Notes under the pieces: generated by a model
Told to the model about the DNA's origin: nothing
The model's database searches: none
Seen by the model: only the letters and a program-made list of their open reading frames with translations
Translations under genes and position numbers: made by a program
NCBI GenBank assembly: GCA_900546825.1
Contig: UREE01000003.1
Coordinates: 1-64,000 of the forward strand
DNA length: 64,000 bases
Direction: 5' to 3'
DNA from: an uncultured Collinsella sp.
GTDB lineage: Bacteria; Actinomycetota; Coriobacteriia; Coriobacteriales; Coriobacteriaceae
Part shown: one piece after another, positions 24,188 through 34,424 of the stretch
How positions within the stretch are numbered: the first letter of the stretch is position 1
Layout: each line of letters starts with the position of its first letter

Positions 24188-25210
24188 ATGGCGCAGATGA
24201 GAATCAAGGACATTGCCGCCGAGGCGGGCGTGAGCCCGGCCACGGTCTCGCGCTATCTCAACAACCGCCCCGGGCAGATGACCGAGGAAACCCGCGCTCG
24301 CATCGCGGCGGTTATCGAGCGCACCGGCTATCGTCCACGTGCCGCCGCGCGCAATCTGCGCAGCTCGCGCACCAACCTCATCGGCGTGATCTTGGCCGAC
24401 ATTGCTAACCCGTTCTCCAGCGCCATGCTCGAAGGGCTTTCCGCCAGCGCCGCCGCGCGCGGCTGCTCGCTCATGACGGCCATTAGCGGCAACGACCCCG
24501 CCAAGGAGGCAGAGTCGCTCACCAGACTTATCGATGCCGGCGTGGACGGCCTGGTCGTCAATACCTGCGGAGGCAACGACGAGGCGATCGCCGCGGCAGC
24601 GGGACGCCTGCCCGTCGTGCTGCTCGACCGCGATGTTGCCGACGGCGGTATCGACTTGGTGACCTCTAACAACCGCGAGTTGGTCGCCGGCCTGGTAGAC
24701 GCCTTGGTCGCCGCGGGCAGCGAGCACCTGTGCCTGCTCACCGAGGCAAGCGACGACAGCCCCGTGCGTCGCGAGCGCGCCGAGGCCTTTGCCGACGAGC
24801 TCTCGCGTCGCGGCCTGACCGGCGAGGTCGTCACCCTGGCCGACGGTGGCGCCGCGGGCATCGGCCGCTTGGACGAGACCATGCGTGACTATGCGGGTAA
24901 AAAGCTCGGCCTCATTGCCGTCAACGGCCTGGTCTTTCTGCGCCTGACCGAGGCGCTGGCACAGTTGGGACCTTCGTTGCCGGCGGGTCTCAAGATCGCA
25001 ACGTTTGACGACTATCCCTGGAACCACGTGCTCTTTGGCGGTGTGACCACGGCCGCGCAGGACACCCTCACCATTGCCGAGCGCGTGGTCGAGCGCCTGT
25101 CCGAGCGCATCGACGTCGTTACCACTACGGTGGGCGATGCCGCAAGGCTCGCCCCCAAGCGCATCGAGGTTCCCGGCCACATCGAACGCCGCGCTTCGAC
25201 CTCGTGCTAA
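24188..25210 (+). CDS. LacI-family regulator, probably controlling kdgK-eda
   Basis: This 340-residue protein has a canonical LacI helix-turn-helix (MRIKDIAAEAGVSPATVSRYL, from about residue 4) followed by a sugar-binding-type sensor domain (TNLIGVILADIANPFSS near residue 60). The ATG at 24188 or the one 9 bases later could be used; upstream in-frame codons lack a ribosome site. Divergence from kdgK, with repeats between, suggests it represses kdgK and itself in a KdgR-like role. The ligand may be KDG or KDPG. This is inferred from context. Confidence 0.86.
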   Translation: MAQMRIKDIAAEAGVSPATVSRYLNNRPGQMTEETRARIAAVIERTGYRPRAAARNLRSSRTNLIGVILADIANPFSSAMLEGLSASAAARGCSLMTAISGNDPAKEAESLTRLIDAGVDGLVVNTCGGNDEAIAAAAGRLPVVLLDRDVADGGIDLVTSNNRELVAGLVDALVAAGSEHLCLLTEASDDSPVRRERAEAFADELSRRGLTGEVVTLADGGAAGIGRLDETMRDYAGKKLGLIAVNGLVFLRLTEALAQLGPSLPAGLKIATFDDYPWNHVLFGGVTTAAQDTLTIAERVVERLSERIDVVTTTVGDAARLAPKRIEVPGHIERRASTSC

Positions 25211-25344
25211 CCAATCGTTCGGGACGGCCTGTTCGCACACGTTTTTTGGGCGCTTGATACGCTTTAACCCTGCGGAAACATTTTTCTGCGATAGTATCTG
25301 CGATATAGACCAGTCGAAACCCGCCCGAAAGAAAGGGGAGCGAC

Positions 25345-26682
25345 ATGAACCAGCAGAACATCGATTACGTACTCCGCTCCGTAGAACAGCGTGACATCCG
25401 CTTTGTGCGTCTGTGGTTTGTCGACATTCTCGGCCGCCTCAAAAACTTTGCTATTAGCCCCGAGGACCTCGAGGTCGCATTTGAGGAGGGCATTGGCTTT
25501 GACGGCTCGGCCATCGAGGGCTTTGCCACGCCCGAGGAAGCCGACATGCTGGCGTTCCCCGATGCCTCGACCTTCCAGATTCTGCCGTGGCGTCCGAGCC
25601 ACAACGGCGTCGCCCGTGTGTTCTGCGACGTGTGCACTCCCGATCGCGAGCCCTTCGCCGGCGACCCGCGCGCTGCGCTGCGCCGCATGTTCCATAAGGC
25701 CGAGAAGGCCGGCTACCTGCTCAACGTTGGTGCCGAGCTGGAGTATTACTACTTCCCCGACGAGCACACGCCCGAGCCGCTCGACAACGTGGGCTACTTC
25801 GATCTTTCGGTGAGCGACGCCGCGCGCGACCTGCGCCGCAACACGGTCCTCACGCTCGAGAAGATGTCCGTGCCCGTGGAGTACACCTTCCACGCCGCCG
25901 GCCGCTCGCAGCACGGCATGAGCCTGCGCCACGCCGAGGCCCTGAGCATGTCCGACGCCATCACCACGGCCAAACTCATCATTAAGCAGCAGGCCTACGA
26001 GAGCGGTTGCCACGCATCCTTTATGCCCAAGCCGCTGGCGGGCGAGGACGGCAGCGCCATGTTTTTGCATCAGTCGCTGTTCGATCACGACGGCAACAAC
26101 GTCTTTTGGGGCGAGGACGACGAGAAGTACCACCTCTCCGAAATCGCCAAGCACTACATGGCCGGCATCTTGGCGCACGCGCGCGAGATCAGCGCCATCA
26201 CCAATCCCACGGTCAACTCGTACAAGCGCATCACCACGGGTGGCGACTCCGTGCCGCAGTACGCCACGTGGGGCCTGCGCAACCGCGCGAGTATGGTCCG
26301 CATCCCGGTCTACAAGCCCGGCAAGCCGCTGTCCACGCGCATCGAGCTGCGCAGTCCCGACCCCATGGCCAACCCGTACCTGGTCAACGCCGTCACGCTG
26401 GCGGCTGGTCTGGACGGCATCGAGCGCAAGCTGGAACTCCCGCCCGAGGCCACGGCCGAGACGCTCAAGCTTACCGACCGTCAGATGGTCGAGGCCGGCT
26501 ACACGCTGCTGCCGCGCTCACTCAAAGAGGCGCTCGACGTGTTTGAGGACTCGCAGTTTATGAAGGATGCCCTCGGCGAGCACATCCACAGCTTCTTCCT
26601 CAAAAAGAAGCGCGACGAGTGGCATAAGTTTGAGTCTACGATCACCGAGTGGGAGATCAAGCACTACCTGGCGAACTCCTAA
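25345..26682 (+). CDS. glnA: Type I glutamine synthetase homologue with altered active site
   Basis: This 445-residue protein has the full length and fold markers of GSI-alpha: GAELEY (130-134), MPKPL, NPTVNSYKR and RIELRSPDP (332-340). By alignment to typical GSI (HHEVxPGQHEI), residues 182-192 read FHAAGRSQHGM, so two metal-binding glutamates become Ala184 and Gly191. The substrate histidine in GSGMH becomes Phe240, and the flap glutamate region is GGDSVP. Glu131, Glu133 and Glu334 remain. It may use another substrate, be poorly active or be regulatory; ordinary glutamine synthetase activity is doubtful. GAAAGGGGAG precedes the ATG, and a response regulator follows. Confidence 0.85.
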   Translation: MNQQNIDYVLRSVEQRDIRFVRLWFVDILGRLKNFAISPEDLEVAFEEGIGFDGSAIEGFATPEEADMLAFPDASTFQILPWRPSHNGVARVFCDVCTPDREPFAGDPRAALRRMFHKAEKAGYLLNVGAELEYYYFPDEHTPEPLDNVGYFDLSVSDAARDLRRNTVLTLEKMSVPVEYTFHAAGRSQHGMSLRHAEALSMSDAITTAKLIIKQQAYESGCHASFMPKPLAGEDGSAMFLHQSLFDHDGNNVFWGEDDEKYHLSEIAKHYMAGILAHAREISAITNPTVNSYKRITTGGDSVPQYATWGLRNRASMVRIPVYKPGKPLSTRIELRSPDPMANPYLVNAVTLAAGLDGIERKLELPPEATAETLKLTDRQMVEAGYTLLPRSLKEALDVFEDSQFMKDALGEHIHSFFLKKKRDEWHKFESTITEWEIKHYLANS

Positions 26683-26732
26683 TCGCGCTGGCTTGTTCCA
26701 GTACGATTGAGCTCATTTCTTTGGAGGCCGAT

Positions 26733-27395
26733 ATGTCCGAAAAGAGTGCCCTGTTCATGGCGCGCACGACGCGCTTCCACGAGTTTGCCCGCAGCTTGAC
26801 GACCACCCTGGGTGTCGAGGTGAGTCTGGCCACCCCCGATTCGCCAACTGCGGCGCACGACTTTGACCTGCTGATCCTCGATTCCGATGGCATCCGCAGC
26901 GACCGCATCGATCAGATTGCCAAGTGGCTCGACGATCGCGGCGGTGTTCCCATGCTGGTGATCGTCGACGACGAGGCGCTCGGCACCCTGCGCCTGCCGA
27001 ATCATGCGCATGCCGACTTTGTATGTCCCACGGCGACGCCCAACGAGCTCAAGGCTCGTGCACAGCGTCTGATGGGCGAGGAGGAGCCCGTCGCCTCCGA
27101 TGATGTGCTCAACATCGATAACCTTGAGATCAACCTGGCCACCTACCAGGTGACACTCGATAGCGAGCCCATTGACCTGACGCTGATGGAGTACTCGCTG
27201 CTGAGTTTTTTGGCGACGCATCCCAACCGCGCCTACAGCCGCGAGGTACTGCTGCACCGCGTGTGGGGCTTTGAGTACTGCGGCGGTACGCGCACCGTCG
27301 ACGTGCATATCCGACGCATCCGCTCCAAGGTGGGCCCGCAGATCGCGGCGCACATCACCACCGTCCGCGGCGTGGGCTATCTGTTTAAGGACTAG
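26733..27395 (+). CDS. GlnR-like orphan response regulator
   Basis: This 220-residue OmpR/PhoB-type regulator has an atypical receiver (1 to about 105) and a C-terminal winged helix (about 112-220, with TLMEYSLLSFLATHP and RTVDVHIRRIRSKV). The receiver keeps an aspartate in LLILDSDG (Asp50) but lacks the N-terminal acidic pair and the usual KPF lysine, as in the phosphorylation-independent actinobacterial regulator GlnR. Its position 50 bases after the glnA homologue supports a nitrogen role, and no histidine kinase is nearby. TTGGAGG precedes the chosen ATG. Confidence 0.8.
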   Translation: MSEKSALFMARTTRFHEFARSLTTTLGVEVSLATPDSPTAAHDFDLLILDSDGIRSDRIDQIAKWLDDRGGVPMLVIVDDEALGTLRLPNHAHADFVCPTATPNELKARAQRLMGEEEPVASDDVLNIDNLEINLATYQVTLDSEPIDLTLMEYSLLSFLATHPNRAYSREVLLHRVWGFEYCGGTRTVDVHIRRIRSKVGPQIAAHITTVRGVGYLFKD

Positions 27396-27399
27396 ATTT

Positions 27400-27436
27400 C
27401 CACCACAAAGGGGACAGACACCTTTGTGGTGGTTTT
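27400..27436. repeat. Family B hairpin, copy 1 (terminator-like)
   Basis: A perfect 12-base stem CCACCACAAAGG / CCTTTGTGGTGG (27400-27411 with 27421-27432) has a GGACAGACA loop and TTTT after it. It lies 4 bases after the response-regulator stop. Confidence 0.88.
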
Positions 27437-27550
27437 GACGCAGGTGCGGGCTCCTTTCGAGTTTGCAGCAGAACTTAAGCCTTCCTAAAAGATTGCGTTC
27501 TCGTACACGTACGCCTGCATATTGGGGTACAACTCAACGTGAACAATGAT

Positions 27551-27573
27551 GGCCCGCCACGTGTTTGGCGGGC
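27551..27573 (+). promoter_or_regulatory. Hairpin in the htrA leader
   Basis: GGCCCGCCA (27551-27559) pairs with TGGCGGGCC (27565-27573), 30 bases before the htrA start. It may be a late terminator or an mRNA leader structure; the following TTTGG is only weakly U-rich. Confidence 0.4.
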
Positions 27574-27603
27574 CTTTGGTTATTTGACGAAAGGATCGCA
27601 GCC

Positions 27604-29067
27604 ATGAGCGAGAACGATTCCCAGCGTCCCCAGGATGCGGGCAACGCCGGCGAGACTCAGCAGCAGCCGCGCGTGCAGGTGGAGTCGACGCCTGCCGACG
27701 GCAACAACATTCCCTACGTGCAGGCCTACGACACGCAGACCGGCAAGCCGCTGGGCAGCCAGCAGGTCGTGAACAAGCACACGGTGGTCAAGACCAAGAC
27801 CAAAAAGCTGCCGATCTTTATTACGGCGCTCGCCGGTTGTGCCTGCGGCGCCCTGCTGGTCATTGCGCTCATTATGAGCGGAACGCTCAATATCGGTGGC
27901 GGAAAGAATGCCGTGACGGCGGGTGCTTCGGGTTCGTCGACGCAAAAGATCACCATCGACTCCGAGGACACCACGCTGGCCGAGGCCGTTTCTGCCAAGG
28001 CCCTGCCCTCTGTGGTTTCCATCACTGCCACTTCGAGCGGCGGCCAGAATGGCTCGCTTTCGCAGTCTGCTGACGAGTCGGATGGTTCGGGCAGCGTCGG
28101 TTCGGGCGTGGTGCTCGATACCGAGGGCCATATTCTCACCAACAACCACGTGGTCGATGGCTATGACCAGTACGTGGTGACCATGGACGACGGCACCACC
28201 TATGAGGCCGAGTTCGTGGGCAACGATGCTTCGAGCGACCTAGCCGTCATCAAGCTCAAGGATGCCGATGCCTCCAAGCTTACCCCGATCGAGATCGGCG
28301 ACTCCTCCAAGCTCAACGTGGGCGAGTGGGTCATGGCGATTGGCTCACCGTTTGGCAACGAGCAGTCTGTCTCCACCGGTATCGTCTCGGCGCTGTATCG
28401 CTCCACGGCCATGAGTTCTACCAGCGGTAACACCATCTATGCCAACATGATTCAGACCGATGCCGCCATCAACCCGGGCAACTCCGGCGGCGCGCTCGTC
28501 AACGACAATGGCGAGCTTGTGGGCATCAACTCGCTCATCGAGAGCTACTCGGGCTCCAGCTCGGGTGTGGGCTTTGCCATTCCGGTTAACTACGCCAAGA
28601 ACATTGCCGACCAGATCATCGACGGCAAGACGCCGGTGCATCCGTACATGGGCGCCACGCTTTCGAGTGTCAACGCGCTTAACGCCCGCACCAACAAGCT
28701 GAGCACAGACAGCGGCGCGTATGTGGCGAGCGTCGTTGAGGACGGTCCTGCCGCCAAGGCCGGCATTCAGGAGGGCGACGTCATCACCAAGCTGGGCGAC
28801 GACGAGATCACGAGCGCCGATGGCCTGATCATCGCGCTGCGCAGCCACGAGGTGGGCGAGAAGGTCGAGATCACGCTCATGCGCGGCAAGGAAGAGAAGA
28901 AGGTCACCGTCGAGCTGGGCTCCGATGAGGAGCTGCAGAACCAGCAGCAGGACGACAGCTCGACCGACACCGGTAACGGCGGTATTACCGACGAGCAGCT
29001 GCGCCAGTACCTGGAGGAATTGCTCGGCCAGCAGGGCCAGGGCCAGGGCTACGGCCAGGGTTACTAA
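27604..29067 (+). CDS. htrA: HtrA/DegP-family membrane-anchored serine protease
   Basis: This surface quality-control protease has 487 residues. There is a cytoplasmic N-terminus, one membrane segment (about 62-87, LPIFITALAGCACGALLVI), a trypsin-like domain and one PDZ domain (about 345-440). The catalytic triad is visible: His in TNNHVVDG (about 182), Asp in SSDLAVIKL (about 212) and Ser in NPGNSGGAL (about 293). The C-terminus is rich in Gln and Gly (GQGQGYGQGY). The ATG at 27604 has AAAGGA upstream; an in-frame codon at 27565 lies in the hairpin region. It is a single gene ending in a strong terminator. Confidence 0.93.
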   Translation: MSENDSQRPQDAGNAGETQQQPRVQVESTPADGNNIPYVQAYDTQTGKPLGSQQVVNKHTVVKTKTKKLPIFITALAGCACGALLVIALIMSGTLNIGGGKNAVTAGASGSSTQKITIDSEDTTLAEAVSAKALPSVVSITATSSGGQNGSLSQSADESDGSGSVGSGVVLDTEGHILTNNHVVDGYDQYVVTMDDGTTYEAEFVGNDASSDLAVIKLKDADASKLTPIEIGDSSKLNVGEWVMAIGSPFGNEQSVSTGIVSALYRSTAMSSTSGNTIYANMIQTDAAINPGNSGGALVNDNGELVGINSLIESYSGSSSGVGFAIPVNYAKNIADQIIDGKTPVHPYMGATLSSVNALNARTNKLSTDSGAYVASVVEDGPAAKAGIQEGDVITKLGDDEITSADGLIIALRSHEVGEKVEITLMRGKEEKKVTVELGSDEELQNQQQDDSSTDTGNGGITDEQLRQYLEELLGQQGQGQGYGQGY

Positions 29068-29093
29068 CGAGCCGTATCGCACATACCGATGCC

Positions 29094-29134
29094 AGAGGGG
29101 GCTGTCCCGCCAACGCGGGGCAGTCCCCTCTTTT
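29094..29134 (+). terminator. Terminator of htrA
   Basis: A 17-base stem (29094-29110 with 29115-29131, two wobble pairs) closes a CAAC loop and ends in TTTT. Confidence 0.92.
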
Positions 29135-29209
29135 CGCGATGATCCCTTGGGGACGGAGGAAAACGGATCACTTGTGGCTGGCAAGAGGCCTGGTTCGGAA
29201 TGGTCTGGG

Positions 29210-29404
29210 CAGTTAGTTCAGATACGTATAAATCTGGGGCAGCTTGGGATGCGTTTTGAGCAATTATTGATTGGGATGGGGCTTGAATGGGTGTTTGGGA
29301 GGGAGAGCGGGACGTTTACATGGTCTCAGGGAGTCCAAATTAGTTGAAACAGGGGTGTCTGTGCCTGATCCAGCTCTAGGATTTATACGTATCTGAACTA
29401 ACTG
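29210..29404. mobile_element. MITE-like element with perfect 25-bp terminal inverted repeats
   Basis: Arms 29210-29234 and 29380-29404 (beginning CAGTTAGTTCAGATACG) are perfectly complementary and enclose 145 bases with no convincing frame. The size and termini fit a non-autonomous transposable element, but no clear target-site duplication or transposase is visible. It lies in the 450-base htrA-ligA gap, about 110 bases before ligA. Confidence 0.5.
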
Positions 29405-29483
29405 TCCACCCCAGTCTGGCGGCTGCCGATTCGGTGCGGTTCGAGACCGCTATTCGGCCTCATTGCGACCGGTGGTACTCTAG

Positions 29484-31744
<2,261 letters not shown>

Positions 31745-31745
<1 letters not shown>

Positions 31746-31924
31746 TGGATATCGAGAATCGCAATTGCTCGCAGGCGGAAGGGCGCGCGAGGCATTCCCA
31801 AGTGCAGGCAAAAGAGCGCTTAATGATGCGAATTTGCGTTGCCGAGCGCGAGCGCGCGGCGGGTGCATCTCGCGATGCCTTTGAGGCGTTGACCGAGTTA
31901 GAGGCGAGGCTCGGTCTAGCCTAG
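31745..31924 (+). CDS. Possible 59-aa protein translationally coupled to ligA
   Basis: An ATG overlaps the ligA stop (TAATG), as in gatCAB of this window, and opens a 59-residue frame starting MDIENRNCSQAEG. It is charged and probably helical, ending in SRDAFEALTELEARLGLA. No family is recognised. Its stop overlaps the 3' end of the convergent merR gene by 9 bases. It could be chance, but the coupling and the lack of a terminator after ligA favour a real gene. Confidence 0.42.
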
Positions 31925-32761
31925 AGAGACCGGCACCGTGATCTGCGTCACGTAGGTTGCTGGGTCGTCGCTGATGATGTCGTCGATGAGGGCGATCTCG
32001 CGCGAGGGGCCGGCGGGCGTCAGGTTGTGTTCGTGCATGTAGCCGAGCAGCCGCTCGTAGCGAGGGGCTGCTTGTCCGTGCGTGCCACGGAAACTTATGG
32101 TCAGGCAGCGCGCGGCAGGTCGCGTCTCAACATCGCCCAAGTACTCATCGGTGTCATCGAGCAGCAGAAAGACCTCGTCGTAACCATCAAAATCACCGGT
32201 GGCAAGGCGTTCGGCGCTGATCCCGACGCCCAGGTTGCCCAAAAAGACAAAGGTCTCGTGCTGGCCCTTCTGCAGTTGACGAATCTGCCACTCCAGCGCA
32301 TAGGCGTCGGTGGGGTTGACGCGTTCGTGCAGCACAGCGCAGCGAAGCTCGGGCGCGTCGATTTCGCAGATGGTGTCGAGCTGGGCGTCCAAGGCATCGT
32401 GTAACAGGGCAAGTCGGTTGTCGATCTTGCGCGACACGCGCTCCAGCTCGCGGCGCTTGCGCTCGATCAGTTCTTGCTGCTGGACCAGCTGCCGCTGCAT
32501 GAGGTCCACATCGCGCGTGGTCACAAACTCACGGATTTGCGCTAATGGCAAGTCGAGAACACGCAGGTGGCTGATGGTGTTGAGCGTGGAGAGCTGCCGC
32601 GATCCGTAGTAGCGGTACCCACTCGCCGGATCGATGCGCGCCGGCTCCAGCAGGCCCATCTGCTCGTAATGACGCAGCGTACCCACACTCAGGTTAAACA
32701 GGCGCGCCACCTCGCCAATGCGGAGCAGGCCCTCGGTGTGTTCGCTTGGCATGTCGGTCAC
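31916..32761 (-). CDS. MerR-family regulator with GyrI-like effector domain
   Basis: This 281-residue regulator has an N-terminal MerR winged helix (about residues 10-80: LLRIGEVARLFNLSVGTLRHYEQMG, then GYRYYGSRQL), a coiled-coil linker (90-125) and a C-terminal ligand-binding domain of the BmrR/GyrI type (about 130-280). Such proteins bind drugs or cations and activate exporters. It lies 55 bases downstream of the MATE gene on the same strand, so it probably controls its own operon. Two further in-frame ATGs near the start (M4) leave the N-terminus open by a few residues. Confidence 0.88.
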   Translation of the reverse strand: MTDMPSEHTEGLLRIGEVARLFNLSVGTLRHYEQMGLLEPARIDPASGYRYYGSRQLSTLNTISHLRVLDLPLAQIREFVTTRDVDLMQRQLVQQQELIERKRRELERVSRKIDNRLALLHDALDAQLDTICEIDAPELRCAVLHERVNPTDAYALEWQIRQLQKGQHETFVFLGNLGVGISAERLATGDFDGYDEVFLLLDDTDEYLGDVETRPAARCLTISFRGTHGQAAPRYERLLGYMHEHNLTPAGPSREIALIDDIISDDPATYVTQITVPVSLG

Positions 32762-32816
32762 AGGACCGCTCCTTTCAGTAAAAACAGGGGAGAGGTGCTA
32801 GGCATGCGTCTCCTCG

Positions 32817-34163
32817 CTACGCTACCAGCTTGTCAAAAGCTCCGCGCCGGTTGAGTACGGTAAACGCGACAACGCAAATGACCGCCGACAGAATCGACCC
32901 GCACGGCGAGGCGATACCCATGGGGAACAGCGTGTCGGAATAGGCGTTCGACAGCAGCCAAGCGCCGGGCACGCGAATGAGGGCCACGGCCAGCACGTTG
33001 TGCGCAAAGCCGATGTAGCTCTTGCCGTATGCGGCGAAAAAGCCGCTAAAGCAAATGTGGATGCCGGCAAAAATTGCGTCGAAAATATAGCTGCGCATAT
33101 AGCCGGTACCGGCGGCGACTACTGCAGCGTCCTTGGCAAAAAAGCCGATAAACGCCGGCGCCACCAGCCACATCAGCACCGTGATCAGGCAGCCGTACAC
33201 CACCGAGATGGTCATGGCGTCCTTGAGTACCTGACGCGCGCGATCGCCCTTGCCCGCGCCGGCATTTTGCGCCGTGAGCGCGCTGACGGTAGCGCCCATG
33301 GAACTCGGCACAATGAACAAAAAGCTGATCATCTTTTCGACCAGGCCCACGGCGGCGGCATCGACCAGGCCGCGGTGGTTGGCGATGACGGTGATGAACA
33401 TAAACGCCACCTGGATGCAGCCGTCCTGCACGGCCACGGGCACGCCGATCTTAAGAATGCTGCCGAGCACCTCGGGCTGGGGGCGCAGGTCGCTGCGCTT
33501 AACGTGGATGTTTGTGCGACGGCTCTTGAGCCACACGAGCGCGAGGGCCACGCTCGCCGTCTGCGCGGTCACCGTGCCGAGCGCCGCGCCCACGGGGCCG
33601 AGCCCCATGTGGCCGATAAACAGAAAATCAAGCGCGATGTTGATGATACATGCCACGCCGATCACGTACATGGGCGAGCGCGAATCGCCCAGCCCGCGAA
33701 AGATGGCCGAAAGAATGTTGTATGCGGCGATAAACGGAATGCCCATAAAGCAGATACGCAGGTAGGCGGCAGTTCCTTCGACCGCTTCGGCTGGCGTGCC
33801 AATGAGTGCCACAATCTGCGGACACAGTGCGAGCAGGACAGCGGCCAGCACCACCGAGACACCCATAAAAAGCGTGATGGTGTTGCCGATGGCGGTCTCG
33901 GCGCGGTCGAAGCGGCGCGAGCCCACGGCGTGGCCGACGATGACCGTCGTTCCCATGGCCAGGCCCACAAGCGTCACGGTAATGATATAGAGCGTCTGCG
34001 CGCCATTGCCCACGGCGGTGATGCCGGCGGCGCCGCTAAACTGCCCCATCATGTACAGGTCGGCCATGCCGTAGAGCATCTGCAAAAAGTACGAGAGCAT
34101 ATAAGGCAGGGCAAAGACCGCGATGGTCTTGAGGACATTGCCGCGTGTGAGGTCGTGTTCCAT
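32817..34163 (-). CDS. MATE-family multidrug/Na+ efflux transporter
   Basis: This 448-residue integral membrane protein has about 12 helices in two MATE repeats. The N-terminal GNVLKTIAVFALPYMLSYFL segment and repeated GNGAQ / GATVSALTAQNAGAG signatures are typical. It is expected to expel cationic drugs or metabolites in exchange for Na+ or H+. It is first in an operon with the MerR regulator, and a MerR-type promoter lies 43-73 bases upstream. The C-terminal motif agrees with the DinF/NorM branch only in general; the substrate is unknown. Confidence 0.9.
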   Translation of the reverse strand: MEHDLTRGNVLKTIAVFALPYMLSYFLQMLYGMADLYMMGQFSGAAGITAVGNGAQTLYIITVTLVGLAMGTTVIVGHAVGSRRFDRAETAIGNTITLFMGVSVVLAAVLLALCPQIVALIGTPAEAVEGTAAYLRICFMGIPFIAAYNILSAIFRGLGDSRSPMYVIGVACIINIALDFLFIGHMGLGPVGAALGTVTAQTASVALALVWLKSRRTNIHVKRSDLRPQPEVLGSILKIGVPVAVQDGCIQVAFMFITVIANHRGLVDAAAVGLVEKMISFLFIVPSSMGATVSALTAQNAGAGKGDRARQVLKDAMTISVVYGCLITVLMWLVAPAFIGFFAKDAAVVAAGTGYMRSYIFDAIFAGIHICFSGFFAAYGKSYIGFAHNVLAVALIRVPGAWLLSNAYSDTLFPMGIASPCGSILSAVICVVAFTVLNRRGAFDKLVA

Positions 34164-34205
34164 GGGCGGGGCACTTTCTGGCTTAGATCGTTTACGTACC
34201 AGTGT

Positions 34206-34236
34206 AGTGAAAACCCTACAACGATTGTAGAGTCAA
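34206..34236 (-). promoter_or_regulatory. MerR-type promoter of the MATE-merR operon
   Basis: On minus, TTGACT (34236-34231) and TTCACT (34211-34206) are 19 bases apart, the over-long spacer typical of MerR-activated promoters. The spacer region holds a near-palindrome, ACTCTAC-N7-GTAGGGT (34233-34213). Confidence 0.7.
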
Positions 34237-34424
34237 GGTTTGTGTTGGCGGTGGGGCGAAAAAGTCACGCACGCGTTCATTTCCAATTGAATACAGGGGC
34301 GCGTCCTGCGAGCTTGGTGCCTGCACTAGCCTTGCAGAAATCGATTTCGGAACACTTGACACCGCCGCACGGCGCGCCATAATACGTGGGTTTGCGAACA
34401 ACGTTTGATGGGGGATGAACCTGC

